A DNA stretch of 64,000 nt from an uncultured Bacteroides sp. (GCA_947646015.1 CANSEY010000011.1:41455-105454), one strand, 5' to 3'. Shown: positions 17,455 to 26,791, numbered from the stretch's first letter. Numbers and translations are program-made. Notes: generated from the letters alone by a model not told the origin.

Positions 17455-18711
17455 TTATGAAAACAGCAGCATTATATTCAATACCGAAACAATGACTGCA
17501 ATAGCATATAATACAAAAGTACTCCAACGGCTATTGACATAATTCCCCATTACCTTTCGGGATGAAGTCAACCCTACTTGCAGGAATACCGTGAAAGGCA
17601 ACTGAATACTCAATATCATCTGCGAAATCAGTAATCCCTTGAATGGATCACCAATAAAGAAAATCAGCAACAGCGCAATTCCCAACGAAAGGATTACTCC
17701 TACCTGCGAGTGACTGTCTTTAATATGATATGACTCTCCAAAGATACCTGCAAAGATAGAACCTGCCGCCATTCCGCTTGTTATAGTGGACGAAATACCT
17801 GCCATCAACAGAGCCAATGCGAATACGATTGCCGCATTACTTCCCAACAAAGGTTCAAGCAGTGATTTGGCTTGTTGCAATTCTTCCACCTGAATGCCGC
17901 TTTTAAAGAAAGTAGCAGCAGCCAGCAGAATCATAGCACTGTTAATTGCCCAGCCAACGATCATCGAGAAAAGCGTATCGAACAACTCGTATTTCAATAC
18001 TTTCTTGATAGACGCATCGTCTTTCTTATTATACTCGTGACTCTGTATTACTTCCGAATGCAGAAACAGATTATGAGGCATCACAACCGCTCCCAGCACA
18101 CTCATAATAATCAGCATACTACCCTTCGGGAAAGCAGGCGTCACCCAACCCATCGTCGCAGCCGGCCAGTCTATTTCTACCAGAAACAATTCATAAATAA
18201 ATGAAAGACCGATCACCGAGACAAAAGCAATAATGGAACGTTCTATCTTTTTATAGGAGTTGGTAAAGAGCATGATGGAGACAAAAAGTGTGGTCAGCAC
18301 CGCCCCCCACATAATAGGCATATCAAACAGCATCTCCAATGCGATGGCTCCTCCCAGAATCTCAGCCAATGAAGTAGAAATAGACGCCAATACCGCCGTA
18401 CCCAAAATAGGACGGGATACCCATTTAGGAGTATATTTCGTAGCGGCTTCCGAAAGGCAAAGCCCCGTAACAATCCCCAAGTGAGCAACATTATGCTGGA
18501 GGACAATCAACATGATAGTGGATAAGGTGACCACCCAAAGAAGTGAATAGCCGAACTCGGAACCTGCGGCAAAATTTGATGCCCAGTTGCCCGGATCAAT
18601 AAATCCGACAGTTACCAAAAGTCCGGGACCAATATATTTAAAAACATCCAGTCCGCCCAGATAACGTTTATGATCTTTCCGTTTTAAGTCTTGAAAAATA
18701 TTCTTCATCAT
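17455..18711 (-). CDS. mntH: Nramp-family divalent metal (Mn2+/Fe2+) transporter
   Basis: 418 residues with about 11 membrane segments. The Nramp metal-site motif is VGFIDPGNWASNFAAG in TM1 and the TM6 motif is AVVMPHNLFLHSEV, both complete. It imports manganese or iron with protons across the inner membrane. Its promoter is overlapped by a 13-bp inverted repeat (CGACC-GAA-GGTCG) that could bind a metal-sensing repressor. Substrate preference cannot be decided from sequence alone. xth and the C_GCAxxG gene follow closely. Confidence 0.93.
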   Translation of the reverse strand: MMKNIFQDLKRKDHKRYLGGLDVFKYIGPGLLVTVGFIDPGNWASNFAAGSEFGYSLLWVVTLSTIMLIVLQHNVAHLGIVTGLCLSEAATKYTPKWVSRPILGTAVLASISTSLAEILGGAIALEMLFDMPIMWGAVLTTLFVSIMLFTNSYKKIERSIIAFVSVIGLSFIYELFLVEIDWPAATMGWVTPAFPKGSMLIIMSVLGAVVMPHNLFLHSEVIQSHEYNKKDDASIKKVLKYELFDTLFSMIVGWAINSAMILLAAATFFKSGIQVEELQQAKSLLEPLLGSNAAIVFALALLMAGISSTITSGMAAGSIFAGIFGESYHIKDSHSQVGVILSLGIALLLIFFIGDPFKGLLISQMILSIQLPFTVFLQVGLTSSRKVMGNYVNSRWSTFVLYAIAVIVSVLNIMLLFS

Positions 18712-18732
18712 TGCATAATAGTTTATTCAGCA

Positions 18733-18740
18733 CAAATATA
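18733..18740 (-). promoter_or_regulatory. -7 promoter element of mntH operon
   Basis: Reverse strand TATATTTG matches TAnnTTTG, 22 bases upstream of the mntH start. Confidence 0.6.
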
Positions 18741-18751
18741 CTTATAAATAA

Positions 18752-18764
18752 CGACCGAAGGTCG
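18752..18764. promoter_or_regulatory. Candidate operator upstream of mntH
   Basis: CGACC-GAA-GGTCG is a perfect 5-bp inverted repeat centred 22 bases upstream of the centre of the -7 box, where it could block polymerase. I do not know a matching regulator. Confidence 0.4.
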
Positions 18765-18815
18765 ATTTTGGTTCAAAATACCGACAAATAGGGAAAGGTA
18801 CGGCACAATAAAAAA

Positions 18816-18841
18816 CCTCCGGCAAAATGAATTGCCGGAGG
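18816..18841 (-). terminator. Terminator of the pheT-yebC-TSCPD operon
   Basis: CCTCCGGCAA pairs perfectly with TTGCCGGAGG around a 6-base loop. On the reverse strand TTTTTTA follows. Confidence 0.85.
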
Positions 18842-18872
18842 CCAGTGTATATTTTATAAAGGGAGACTTCCG

Positions 18873-19118
18873 TTAATATCCCATTTCATGCAGTGCATGG
18901 CACAACTGATCGGGACAGGACGTCGGTCTGCCACTGCAACGTACTCCTTCAAGTTTCTTGATAACCTCTTCTACCTTCATTCCCTTTACCAGACGTGAAA
19001 GTCCTTGAAGATTTCCGTTACATCCTCCCCAAAAGGCAACTTCCTTCACAACTCCATCTTCTACATTCAGTTCGATGTTTGTGCTGCAAGTACCCTGGGT
19101 TCTATAAACATATTCCAT
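18873..19118 (-). CDS. TSCPD domain protein (TIGR03905-like)
   Basis: 81 residues. The motif RPTSCPDQLCHAL near the C-terminus names the family, and GTCSTNIELNVEDGVV and GGCNGNLQGLSRL supply further cysteines. The domain also occurs in ribonucleotide reductases and in small stand-alone proteins such as this, where the function is unknown. The cysteines may bind a metal. It is the last gene of the operon, 7 bases after yebC. Confidence 0.85.
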   Translation of the reverse strand: MEYVYRTQGTCSTNIELNVEDGVVKEVAFWGGCNGNLQGLSRLVKGMKVEEVIKKLEGVRCSGRPTSCPDQLCHALHEMGY

Positions 19119-19125
19119 AATCCGC

Positions 19126-19869
19126 TTACTCCTCGTTTCCGCCTTCTTCCGGCTTCATGTTTGTATAAACAGTCTGCACGTCATCAAATTCTTCAAGACG
19201 TTCTATCATCTTATCCAAAGTTTCGCGTTGTTCCGGAGTTACCTCTTTCAGATCGTTCGGGATATAAGTAAAATCACCGCCGACATCCTCGAAGCCACAC
19301 TCTTCAAGATGTTTCTGAATAGCGGCATAGCTCTTAGGATCACCGTAGATAGTGATTGTTCCTTCTTCGTCATCCTGTTCGTACTCATCTTCTACGTCGT
19401 AATCAATCAGATCAAGGATCAGTTCTTCCATATCCATGCCGTCCTTTATCTTGAAAGTGAACATACATTTATGGTCGAAAAGGAAAGCCAATGATCCCAT
19501 TGTTCCGAGGTTACCACCAAATTTATTGAATACAGAGCGTACATCGGCTACCGTACGAGTCGTATTATCAGTCAGCGTATCTACAAAGACAGCAATTCCG
19601 TGAGGACCGTATCCTTCGTAAGTCATGCTCTTGTAGTCGCTCTGGTCCTTACCCATTGCATTCTTAATCGCACGTTCGATATTGTCCTTCGGCATATTCT
19701 CACGCTTACAAGTAGCGATGACCGAACGCAGTGTCGGGTTATTTTCCGGTTCCGGACCACCCGCCTTCACGGCAATAGCGATCTGTTTACCCAGTCTTGT
19801 AAATGTTTTAGCCATGTGGCCCCATCTTTTCAGCTTTGCGGCTTTTCTATATTCAAATGCTCTTCCCAT
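19126..19869 (-). CDS. yebC: YebC/PmpR-family protein (TACO1-like)
   Basis: 247 residues, MGRAFEYRKAAKLKRWGHMA at the start. The family blocks KTFTRLGKQIAIAVKAGG, NPTLRSVIATCKRENMPKDN and YEGYGPHGIAVFVDTLTDN are all present. YebC proteins were long called transcription regulators and more recently have been tied to ribosomes stalled at proline-rich stretches. Which holds here is not visible. It lies 35 bases after pheT and before the TSCPD gene. Confidence 0.93.
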   Translation of the reverse strand: MGRAFEYRKAAKLKRWGHMAKTFTRLGKQIAIAVKAGGPEPENNPTLRSVIATCKRENMPKDNIERAIKNAMGKDQSDYKSMTYEGYGPHGIAVFVDTLTDNTTRTVADVRSVFNKFGGNLGTMGSLAFLFDHKCMFTFKIKDGMDMEELILDLIDYDVEDEYEQDDEEGTITIYGDPKSYAAIQKHLEECGFEDVGGDFTYIPNDLKEVTPEQRETLDKMIERLEEFDDVQTVYTNMKPEEGGNEE

Positions 19870-19904
19870 TGGTTTGTATTAATTTTGAATTGTGAATTTT
19901 AAAT

Positions 19905-22367
19905 TTATCTCAATTTTGCATTCAGCTTATCTTCCAGATTCTTCACCAGTTTAGACATGATCTTATCGATCATCTTATCGTTCAGCGTCTGAGTTTCATC
20001 CTGAAGCAGGAAGCTGACCGCATACGATTTCTTACCTGCTTCGATGTTCTTACCTTCGTATACATCGAAGAGTTCCACTTCTTTCAGCAGTTTCTTTTCT
20101 GTATCGTAAGCGATTTTTTCGATTTCGGCAAACTGTACGTTCTTGTCGAGCAACAATGCCAAGTCACGCTTCACAGCAGGGAATTTGGAAATTTCCTTGT
20201 AGCTGATCTTCACTGAACGGATAGCCTTCATCAGTTCTTTCCAGTTCAAGTCGGCATAATACACCTCATTATCTATATCGAATGCTTTCAGCAGTTTCTT
20301 CGTCACAACACCGAAAGAGGCAAGACGCTTCCCCCCCTTGGTATGAACAGAAAGTGCGGTAGCGAAAATATCGTCAGTCAGATTGCCAACTACCAGGTTG
20401 TGCAAATCCAGTCCCAGGCGCTTCAATATATTCTCTACATAAGCCTTCAATTCGTATACCGAACTGTTTTCATCCGGGTGTGCCCATGAGTTGGCTACTT
20501 TCTTTCCAGTCACCCACAAACCCAAGTGATAGTCTTCCGAATAGGTAGCCAGTACTTTTTCTGGATTCTTCTTGTCCGCATCGAAGTAATAGCAATTACC
20601 GAATTCGAAGAATTTCAAATCGGCATTCTTGCGGTTTGCATTGTGAGCGATGCTTTCCAGTCCACCGAACAGCAATGTCTGACGCATACAGTTCAGATCG
20701 GCACTCAGTGGATTCAGCAGCATCACCAGATGGTTGGATGGATAGTTCTCCAGACCGTCGTAGTAAGCGGCACGAGTCAGAGAATTATTCAGTATTTCAT
20801 TGAAGCCACAGCCAACCAACTGTTCTGCAACCAGATTCTGTAATTTGTTTGATTTATCATGCTCACCCTTGGTTGTCAGACTGGAGTTCAGCGTAGTCGG
20901 GATTTCTACATTATTATATCCGTAGATACGTAGAATATCTTCGATCACATCGCAATCACGCTGTACGTCTACACGATAAGGAGGAACGGCTAATGTCAGT
21001 CCGTCAACTGTCTCATTCATGATTTTCATTTCCAGGCTGGTAACAATGCTCTTGATCGTTTCCACGGGAATCACTTTACCAATCAGCGAATTTACTTTCT
21101 CATAAGAAAGTTCTACCATGAAGTCTTGTGGAGCTGCAACGCAAACATCCTTAATTTCGGATGAGATAGTGCCACCGGCCAGTTCTTTCACCATCAGAGC
21201 AGCCAGTTTCAGACAATAGATTACTCCGTTCGGATCGATGCCACGTTCGAAACGGAAAGAAGCATCCGTATTCAGACCGTGACGACGGGCAGTCTTACGC
21301 ACCCATGTAGGATGGAAATAAGCGCTTTCGATGAATACATCTGTCGTAGCTTCCGTAGAACCGGAATCCAGTCCGCCGAATACACCGGCAATACACATCG
21401 CTTCTTCTTTGTTGCAGATCATCAGATCGCGTTCGTTCAACTTGCGTTCCACTTCATCCAATGTGACGAATGGAGTGCCTTCCGGCAATGTCTTGACAAT
21501 TACTTCATTGCCTTTTATCTTTCCGGCATCGAAACAATGCAATGGCTGACCGAAAGCATGAACGATATAATTAGTAATATCCACTACATTATTAATAGGA
21601 CGTACACCGATCAAGCGCAATTTATTCTGCAACCATTCGGGGCTTTCCTTCACAGTAACGCCTTTCACCGTAACGCCGGCATAGTGAGGACAGGCTTCGC
21701 TGTTTTCAACCACTACTTCGATATCCAAATCATGATTTTCCACCTTAAATCCATCTACAGATGGACGTTGCAAAGTAGCCTGCTTGCCATTCTGAATCAG
21801 GTAAGCATACAAGTCGCGGGCCACACCATAGTGTGAGCAAGCGTCTGCACGGTTAGGAGTAATATCTACTTCGAGTACGTAGTCACTCTTGATATTATAA
21901 TAGTCTTTGGCGAGAGTACCCGGAACAGCTTCAGCTGGCAACACGATGATTCCTGCATGATCGGTACCAATACCGATTTCGTCTTCTGCACAAATCATCC
22001 CTGTAGATTCTACACCACGGATTTTTGACTTCTTGATAGTAAAGCATTCATCACCGTCATAAAGTTTGGTACCCAAAGTGGCAACCACTACTTTCTGTCC
22101 GGCAGCTACATTCGGAGCACCGCATACAATCTGTACAGGTTCGCCGTCTCCCAGATTGACGGTAGTGATATGCAAATGGTCGGAATTCGGATGTTCTTCG
22201 CAAGTCAGCACTTCACCGATTACGAGTCCTTCCAAACCACCCTTAATGGTTTGCACTTCTTCTACACCACCTGTTTCCAAGCCGATTGAGGTCAGCGCAG
22301 CAGCCGTTTCATCGGGGGTCAAATCAAAGTTGACATACTCTTTCAGCCAGTTATAAGAGATATTCAT
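19905..22367 (-). CDS. pheT: Phenylalanyl-tRNA synthetase beta subunit
   Basis: 820 residues, full length. In order: N-terminal domain with an OB-fold tRNA-binding module (about 42-150, HPNSDHLHITTVNLGDGEPV), B3/B4 editing domain (about 210-380), B5 domain (about 410-485), class II-like core and the C-terminal anticodon-binding FDX-ACB domain (about 725-820, KFPAVKRDLALLLDKNVQF). With PheS, encoded elsewhere, it charges tRNA-Phe and edits Tyr. It heads an operon with yebC and the TSCPD gene. Confidence 0.97.
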   Translation of the reverse strand: MNISYNWLKEYVNFDLTPDETAAALTSIGLETGGVEEVQTIKGGLEGLVIGEVLTCEEHPNSDHLHITTVNLGDGEPVQIVCGAPNVAAGQKVVVATLGTKLYDGDECFTIKKSKIRGVESTGMICAEDEIGIGTDHAGIIVLPAEAVPGTLAKDYYNIKSDYVLEVDITPNRADACSHYGVARDLYAYLIQNGKQATLQRPSVDGFKVENHDLDIEVVVENSEACPHYAGVTVKGVTVKESPEWLQNKLRLIGVRPINNVVDITNYIVHAFGQPLHCFDAGKIKGNEVIVKTLPEGTPFVTLDEVERKLNERDLMICNKEEAMCIAGVFGGLDSGSTEATTDVFIESAYFHPTWVRKTARRHGLNTDASFRFERGIDPNGVIYCLKLAALMVKELAGGTISSEIKDVCVAAPQDFMVELSYEKVNSLIGKVIPVETIKSIVTSLEMKIMNETVDGLTLAVPPYRVDVQRDCDVIEDILRIYGYNNVEIPTTLNSSLTTKGEHDKSNKLQNLVAEQLVGCGFNEILNNSLTRAAYYDGLENYPSNHLVMLLNPLSADLNCMRQTLLFGGLESIAHNANRKNADLKFFEFGNCYYFDADKKNPEKVLATYSEDYHLGLWVTGKKVANSWAHPDENSSVYELKAYVENILKRLGLDLHNLVVGNLTDDIFATALSVHTKGGKRLASFGVVTKKLLKAFDIDNEVYYADLNWKELMKAIRSVKISYKEISKFPAVKRDLALLLDKNVQFAEIEKIAYDTEKKLLKEVELFDVYEGKNIEAGKKSYAVSFLLQDETQTLNDKMIDKIMSKLVKNLEDKLNAKLR

Positions 22368-22402
22368 ATAATTAAATTTTTATTGTTTCTCAAAAAGTTT
22401 CG

Positions 22403-22410
22403 CAAAGTTA
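22403..22410 (-). promoter_or_regulatory. -7 promoter element of pheT
   Basis: Reverse strand TAACTTTG matches TAnnTTTG, 36 bases upstream of the pheT ATG. Confidence 0.6.
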
Positions 22411-22515
22411 ATAAGATTTTTCGGTTGACATAGAACGATTTGAGAGAAAAATGTCAAGAGAAGCTAAACTAACAAGGACCTGACTGTATTATTCCCCAAT
22501 AAATTCATGGTTGGT

Positions 22516-22561
22516 GACAAAGTGGCAAAAAATAAAGGGGTATTCTTTGTCATTTTTGCCA
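22516..22561. other. Interleaved inverted repeats (pseudoknot topology) between pheT and dnaB
   Basis: GACAAAG (22516-22522) pairs with CTTTGTC (22545-22551), and TGGCAAAAA (22523-22531) pairs with TTTTTGCCA (22553-22561). The order is A-B-A'-B', so both stems together would form an H-type pseudoknot. Otherwise they exclude one another. It lies in a 322-base interval that has no convincing gene, only the pheT promoter, this element and the dnaB terminator. Confidence 0.5.
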
Positions 22562-22610
22562 CCTATCCCCATCAGAATACAACTTGGCTATACTCTATAA
22601 AAAATAATCG

Positions 22611-22638
22611 ACCGCTCGATTGGAGTAAATCGAGCGGT
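22611..22638 (-). terminator. Terminator of dnaB
   Basis: ACCGCTCGATT pairs perfectly with AATCGAGCGGT around six bases. The reverse strand continues into CGATTATTTTTT. It lies about 50 bases past the dnaB stop. Confidence 0.75.
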
Positions 22639-22689
22639 TATTTTCATCTGACTAAGCGGTCATTCTATTCAACCCAAACGAACGTTTTT

Positions 22690-24243
22690 TTAGAAAGGTA
22701 ACGGCCCTTCCGTTGCACCGAACGGATTATTTCCCTGTGGAACAAAGTCCGGTTCCGGCGGAGGCGGAGGCATAGCACCGGCATTCAGTTTAGACCCCAG
22801 CATGGCACCTGCAGGTTCACCCGGCATCGGTATAACCATATCATCTTCCGGATTAGAGAATCGTGTAAACTCACCTTTGAATCGGAGCAAGACTTCACCT
22901 ACCGCACCATTACGATGCTTGGCTATCACAATTTCCGCCATACCGCGAAGGTCGTTACCACGATCATCCTGATAAATCTTATAATATTCCGGACGGTGAA
23001 TAAAACACACCATATCGGCATCCTGCTCGATGGCTCCGGATTCACGAAGGTCACTCAACTGAGGGCGTTTACCGTCAATACCTTCACGACTCTCCACACC
23101 ACGATTCAACTGCGACAAGGCTATAATGGGAATGTTCAACTCCTTCGCCAATCCTTTCAACGAACGAGATATCGTACTAACCTCTTCCTGACGGCTACCG
23201 AATGCCATACCACTCGCATTCATCAACTGAAGGTAGTCAATAATAATGATTCTCACCCCATGTTCACGCACCAGACGACGTGCTTTGGTCCGGAGTTCAA
23301 ACACAGACAAAGACGGAGTATCGTCCACATAAAGCGGAGCATCCAGCAGATCTTTCAGTTTGTAGTCCAACTGTTGCCACTCATAGCTTGCCAATTGTCC
23401 ACTTTTGATCTTCTCACTCGGAATCTCACAAACATTGGTGATAAGACGGTTGACCAACTGGACGTTACTCATTTCAAGAGAGAACAACGCTACCGGATTC
23501 CGATAATCAACAGCAATATTCTTAGCCATAGAAAGTACGAAAGCTGTCTTACCCATGGCAGGACGGGCAGCGATTATAATAAGATCGGAGTTCTGCCAAC
23601 CGGAGGTCATCTTGTCCAGTTTCGTAAATCCACTTTCAAGACCACTCAGACCGTCCGTTCGTGCAGCCGCTTTCTGAATCAGCTTATACGCTTCGTCAAT
23701 TACCGGATTAATCTGCGTATAGTCTTTCTTCATATTCTGCTGGGAAATCTCAAACAGCTTGCCTTCCGCCTCCTGCATCAAGTCGTCCACATCCAGTGTC
23801 TCATCAAAAGCCTTGCTTTGAATATTACTGGTAAACGTTATCAATTCGCGCGCCAACGATTTTTGTGCAATAATACGGGCGTGATATTCGATATGTGCGG
23901 AAGAAGCAACCTTACTGCTCAACTGAGTAATATAGAACGGTCCACCGACCTCTTCCAACTCACCTCTTTTGCTCAACTGCTCTTTGACCGTCAGAATGTC
24001 CACCGGCTTCTGATTAACGGCAAGATCAGTAATGGCAGCATAAATCAACTGATGACGATGCTCATAAAATGACTCCGGGCGAAGAATCTCACTCACCAGC
24101 GAATAAGCATCCTTCTCAATCATTAAAGCACCCAACACCGCCTCTTCCAGCTCCGGTGCCTGAGGTTGGATACGACCATAATCATTGACCGGTTGTACTT
24201 TAGTTGATTTTGTGTTACGGGAATTTCTTCTTTGTTCAGCCAT
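22690..24243 (-). CDS. dnaB: Replicative DNA helicase DnaB
   Basis: 517 residues. The N-terminal primase-interaction domain (about 25-130, PQAPELEEAVLGALMIEKD) is followed by a RecA-like helicase domain with Walker A AARPAMGKTAFVLSMA, Walker B IIIIDYLQLM and the FIHRPEYY finger region. It unwinds DNA ahead of the replisome. The C-terminal tail is rich in Gly and Pro (AMPPPPPEPDF), disordered and typical of Bacteroidetes copies. I saw no intein in the ORF. It stands alone with its own promoter and terminator. Confidence 0.96.
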   Translation of the reverse strand: MAEQRRNSRNTKSTKVQPVNDYGRIQPQAPELEEAVLGALMIEKDAYSLVSEILRPESFYEHRHQLIYAAITDLAVNQKPVDILTVKEQLSKRGELEEVGGPFYITQLSSKVASSAHIEYHARIIAQKSLARELITFTSNIQSKAFDETLDVDDLMQEAEGKLFEISQQNMKKDYTQINPVIDEAYKLIQKAAARTDGLSGLESGFTKLDKMTSGWQNSDLIIIAARPAMGKTAFVLSMAKNIAVDYRNPVALFSLEMSNVQLVNRLITNVCEIPSEKIKSGQLASYEWQQLDYKLKDLLDAPLYVDDTPSLSVFELRTKARRLVREHGVRIIIIDYLQLMNASGMAFGSRQEEVSTISRSLKGLAKELNIPIIALSQLNRGVESREGIDGKRPQLSDLRESGAIEQDADMVCFIHRPEYYKIYQDDRGNDLRGMAEIVIAKHRNGAVGEVLLRFKGEFTRFSNPEDDMVIPMPGEPAGAMLGSKLNAGAMPPPPPEPDFVPQGNNPFGATEGPLPF

Positions 24244-24318
24244 CTGCTTATATACAATTTTATGATTTACAATTTATGATCCCCGGCTTTTATACATAGT
24301 AAAAGCCGAAAGGGATGA

Positions 24319-24326
24319 CAAAGATA
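24319..24326 (-). promoter_or_regulatory. -7 promoter element of dnaB
   Basis: Reverse strand TATCTTTG matches TAnnTTTG, about 76 bases upstream of the dnaB start. Confidence 0.5.
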
Positions 24327-24370
24327 GAATATAATAATGAAGAAAAGATAAGGAAAAATGAAGATTTTAG

Positions 24371-24378
24371 TAACTTTG
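24371..24378 (+). promoter_or_regulatory. -7 promoter element of ispE
   Basis: TAACTTTG matches TAnnTTTG, 64 bases before the ispE ATG, divergent from the dnaB promoter. Confidence 0.5.
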
Positions 24379-24441
24379 TCACCAATAGCATAAATTCGCA
24401 ACCCATAATTTAAAATTCAAAAATAATAATTCAGAACGAAT

Positions 24442-25266
24442 ATGATCACTTTCCCAAACGCAAAAATAAACCTGGGACTCTCTATTACCGAGAAGCGTCC
24501 GGACGGATATCACAACCTCGAAACCGTATTCTACCCCGTCGCTCTCGAAGATGCGCTGGAAATCCGGACCAGCCCCGAAGCGGACAAAAAGTTCTCCCTG
24601 CATCAGTACGGAATGGAGATATCCGGTAATCCGGAAGACAATTTAGTGGTGAAAGCATATCTGCTATTAGATAAAGAGTTTCACCTCTGTCCTATCGAGA
24701 TCCATCTGTACAAACACATTCCTTCCGGTGCCGGACTGGGAGGAGGCTCATCAGACGCGGCTTTCATGCTGAAATTACTCAACGAACACTTTCAGCTGAA
24801 TTTATCCGAAGATCAGCTGGAAATATATGCCGCAACTTTGGGAGCAGACTGCGCTTTCTTTATCAGAAACGCCCCGACCTTTGCCGAAGGAGTCGGTAAC
24901 ATATTCTCCCCCATTCCACTATCCTTAAAAGGATATCAGATTCTGATCATCAAACCGGATGTATTCGTATCAACGCGGGAAGCTTTCGCCAATATTCACC
25001 CTCATCATCCCGAATACTCGATCAAAGAAGCGATCAAACGCCCGGTAAATGAATGGAAAGAGATATTAATCAATGATTTTGAAGACAGCGTATTCCCCCA
25101 GCATCCGGTGATCGGAGAAATTAAAGCCGAGCTATACAGGCAAGGGGCTGTTTATGCCTCTATGAGCGGTTCCGGTTCTTCCGTATATGGATTGTTCGAG
25201 CCGGAAGGGACTTTACCTGAAACTGATTGGGGAACTAACGTATTCTGTTTTAAAGGCAGGCTGTAA
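24442..25266 (+). CDS. ispE: 4-diphosphocytidyl-2-C-methyl-D-erythritol kinase
   Basis: 274 residues of a GHMP kinase. The ATP loop is [20 protein letters not shown], the N-terminal signature is [21 protein letters not shown] and the C-terminal one [12 protein letters not shown]. It phosphorylates CDP-methylerythritol in the non-mevalonate isoprenoid pathway. It supplies precursors for undecaprenyl phosphate, which capsule assembly also uses. It is a single gene, convergent with galE. Confidence 0.96.
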   Translation: MITFPNAKINLGLSITEKRPDGYHNLETVFYPVALEDALEIRTSPEADKKFSLHQYGMEISGNPEDNLVVKAYLLLDKEFHLCPIEIHLYKHIPSGAGLGGGSSDAAFMLKLLNEHFQLNLSEDQLEIYAATLGADCAFFIRNAPTFAEGVGNIFSPIPLSLKGYQILIIKPDVFVSTREAFANIHPHHPEYSIKEAIKRPVNEWKEILINDFEDSVFPQHPVIGEIKAELYRQGAVYASMSGSGSSVYGLFEPEGTLPETDWGTNVFCFKGRL

Positions 25267-25280
25267 AAGAGTAACAAAAA

Positions 25281-25310
25281 ACGGTACCACGACTCCCGTC
25301 GTAGTACCGT
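25281..25310 (-). terminator. Hairpin between ispE and galE
   Basis: ACGGTAC-ACGAC arms pair with GTCGT-GTACCGT around a short loop with one bulge on each side. On the reverse strand TTTTTTG follows, so it suits galE, whose stop lies about 190 bases away. It may also stop ispE from the other side. Confidence 0.65.
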
Positions 25311-25440
25311 CACAACACAAACACAAAATAAAACACGACAAAACTACTATGCAATCATACCTGTCTATGCCGGAGAGGCATAAGTACCATTTACTCATAT
25401 TCACATACTCACAAACAGATCAAGCTGATTAGCATCTAAT

Positions 25441-25466
25441 AAACAAATCGCATGAACGATTTGTTT
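25441..25466. terminator. Second hairpin between ispE and galE
   Basis: AAACAAATCG pairs perfectly with CGATTTGTTT around six bases. The plus strand then has AAACTTTTATG, which is a weak T-run. It may help ispE termination or protect the galE 3' end. Confidence 0.4.
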
Positions 25467-25498
25467 AAACTTTTATGTTAATTAAAACAAATATCTTT

Positions 25499-26533
25499 TT
25501 ACTGAATGCCTCTTTCACGGAGTTTCAGCTGCCAATTCCATGCAGAGCGTAAAGTATCTTCTAATGTTTCTACCGCTTTCCAACCCAGTTCCTGGTTTGC
25601 ATAATCGGGATTAGCCCATACCTTTTCAATATCACCTGCGCGACGGCCTACAATCTGATAATTCAATTTAACGCCGGTAGCTTTTTCAAAGCCATTAATC
25701 AGTTCCAATACTGAAACGCCGCGTCCTGTACCGATATTGAATACTTCTACTTTTTCTTTCTGTTTTTGCTCCAAAATACGGCGGATTGCAATCACGTGTG
25801 CTTTAGCCAAGTCAACAACGTTGATAAAGTCACGGATACAAGAACCGTCAGGAGTATCATAATCGTCACCGAATACACTTAGTTTTTCACGGATACCCAT
25901 CGCTGTCTGAGTCAGATAAGGAATCAGGTTTTGAGGAACACCGTTCGGAAGTTCACCCAACAATGCTGTAGGATGTGCGCCAATCGGATTGAAATAACGC
26001 AGCAAAATAGCATTGATCGGGGCACCGGAAGCTACTGTATCACGGATAATTTCTTCATTAATCTGTTTTGTATTTCCATAAGGAGATTCCGCTTTCTTGA
26101 TCGGAGCCTTTTCCGTTACAGGCAACTCATCCGGTTGACCATATACTGTACAGGAAGAAGAGAACACTATGCCTTCTACTCCATGTTTAGGCATTAACTC
26201 CAGAAGGTTGATTAAAGAAACCAGGTTGTTACGATAATAAAGCAACGGCTTCTCTACCGACTCTCCTACTGCTTTGCTTGCTGCGAAATGAATAATCGCT
26301 TTAATTCCTTTATATTTGGCAAATACGGCATCAAGGCCAGCAAAATCAAGACAATCCAGTTTCTCAAAAGCTGGGCGGATACCGGATACTTTCTCTATAT
26401 TGTCAACAACGTCAGCACTCGAATTTGATAAATTATCGATAATGATTACTTCGTATCCACTGTTTTGTAGTTCTACAACGGTATGAGACCCAATATAGCC
26501 TGTTCCTCCCGTTACTAAAATTCTTTCTTTCAT
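25499..26533 (-). CDS. galE: UDP-glucose 4-epimerase
   Basis: 344 residues, extended SDR fold. NAD-binding ILVTGGTGYIGSHT at the start, the catalytic SSSCTVYG serine region and YGNTK (Tyr and Lys of YxxxK). It interconverts UDP-glucose and UDP-galactose, feeding both Leloir metabolism and surface polysaccharides. It is separate from the capsule operon, having its own promoter. An intact copy beside the capsule may supply UDP-galactose. Confidence 0.95.
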   Translation of the reverse strand: MKERILVTGGTGYIGSHTVVELQNSGYEVIIIDNLSNSSADVVDNIEKVSGIRPAFEKLDCLDFAGLDAVFAKYKGIKAIIHFAASKAVGESVEKPLLYYRNNLVSLINLLELMPKHGVEGIVFSSSCTVYGQPDELPVTEKAPIKKAESPYGNTKQINEEIIRDTVASGAPINAILLRYFNPIGAHPTALLGELPNGVPQNLIPYLTQTAMGIREKLSVFGDDYDTPDGSCIRDFINVVDLAKAHVIAIRRILEQKQKEKVEVFNIGTGRGVSVLELINGFEKATGVKLNYQIVGRRAGDIEKVWANPDYANQELGWKAVETLEDTLRSAWNWQLKLRERGIQ

Positions 26534-26582
26534 ATAATTTTAAAATATGGTTAGTTTTTCGGTTTTCAGTTTGTTTGAGGTA

Positions 26583-26590
26583 CAAATGTA
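26583..26590 (-). promoter_or_regulatory. -7 promoter element of galE
   Basis: Reverse strand TACATTTG matches TAnnTTTG, 50 bases upstream of the galE ATG. Confidence 0.5.
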
Positions 26591-26715
26591 TGGAAATAAA
26601 ATGGAAATGCAATAAACTATCGCAATTTTATTCACAGGAAGATACTTACGGGACGATTTGAGGGCGTTTTGGTATGATAAAAAACATATTCGGTATGAAC
26701 ATATATAAAGAAAAA

Positions 26716-26764
26716 GGCCGGAAACAAACTGCCTGTATGTTGCCATACGACAGAGTTTCCAGCC
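26716..26764 (-). terminator. Terminator of the rnf operon
   Basis: GGCCGGAAAC pairs with GTTTCCAGCC (one mismatch) around a 29-base loop. On the reverse strand the stem is followed by TTTTTCTTTAT. It lies about 30 bases past the rnfA stop. Confidence 0.7.
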
Positions 26765-26791
26765 TCTTTATCTAATTATCAACTTAGTCTT

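Noticed and set aside
22507-22701. 64-residue plus-strand frame between pheT and dnaB
   Set aside because: It runs across the dnaB terminator and the interleaved repeat element, so it is most likely not coding.
22915-24072. 385-residue open frame opposite dnaB
   Set aside because: Antisense shadow of the helicase gene. No signal, motif or promoter element supports it.
25349-25432. 27-residue plus-strand frame (start MQSYLSMPER) between ispE and galE
   Set aside because: It looks peptide-like, but there is no promoter element or Shine-Dalgarno, and it lies in the ispE 3' region. I saw no reason beyond open frame to call it.
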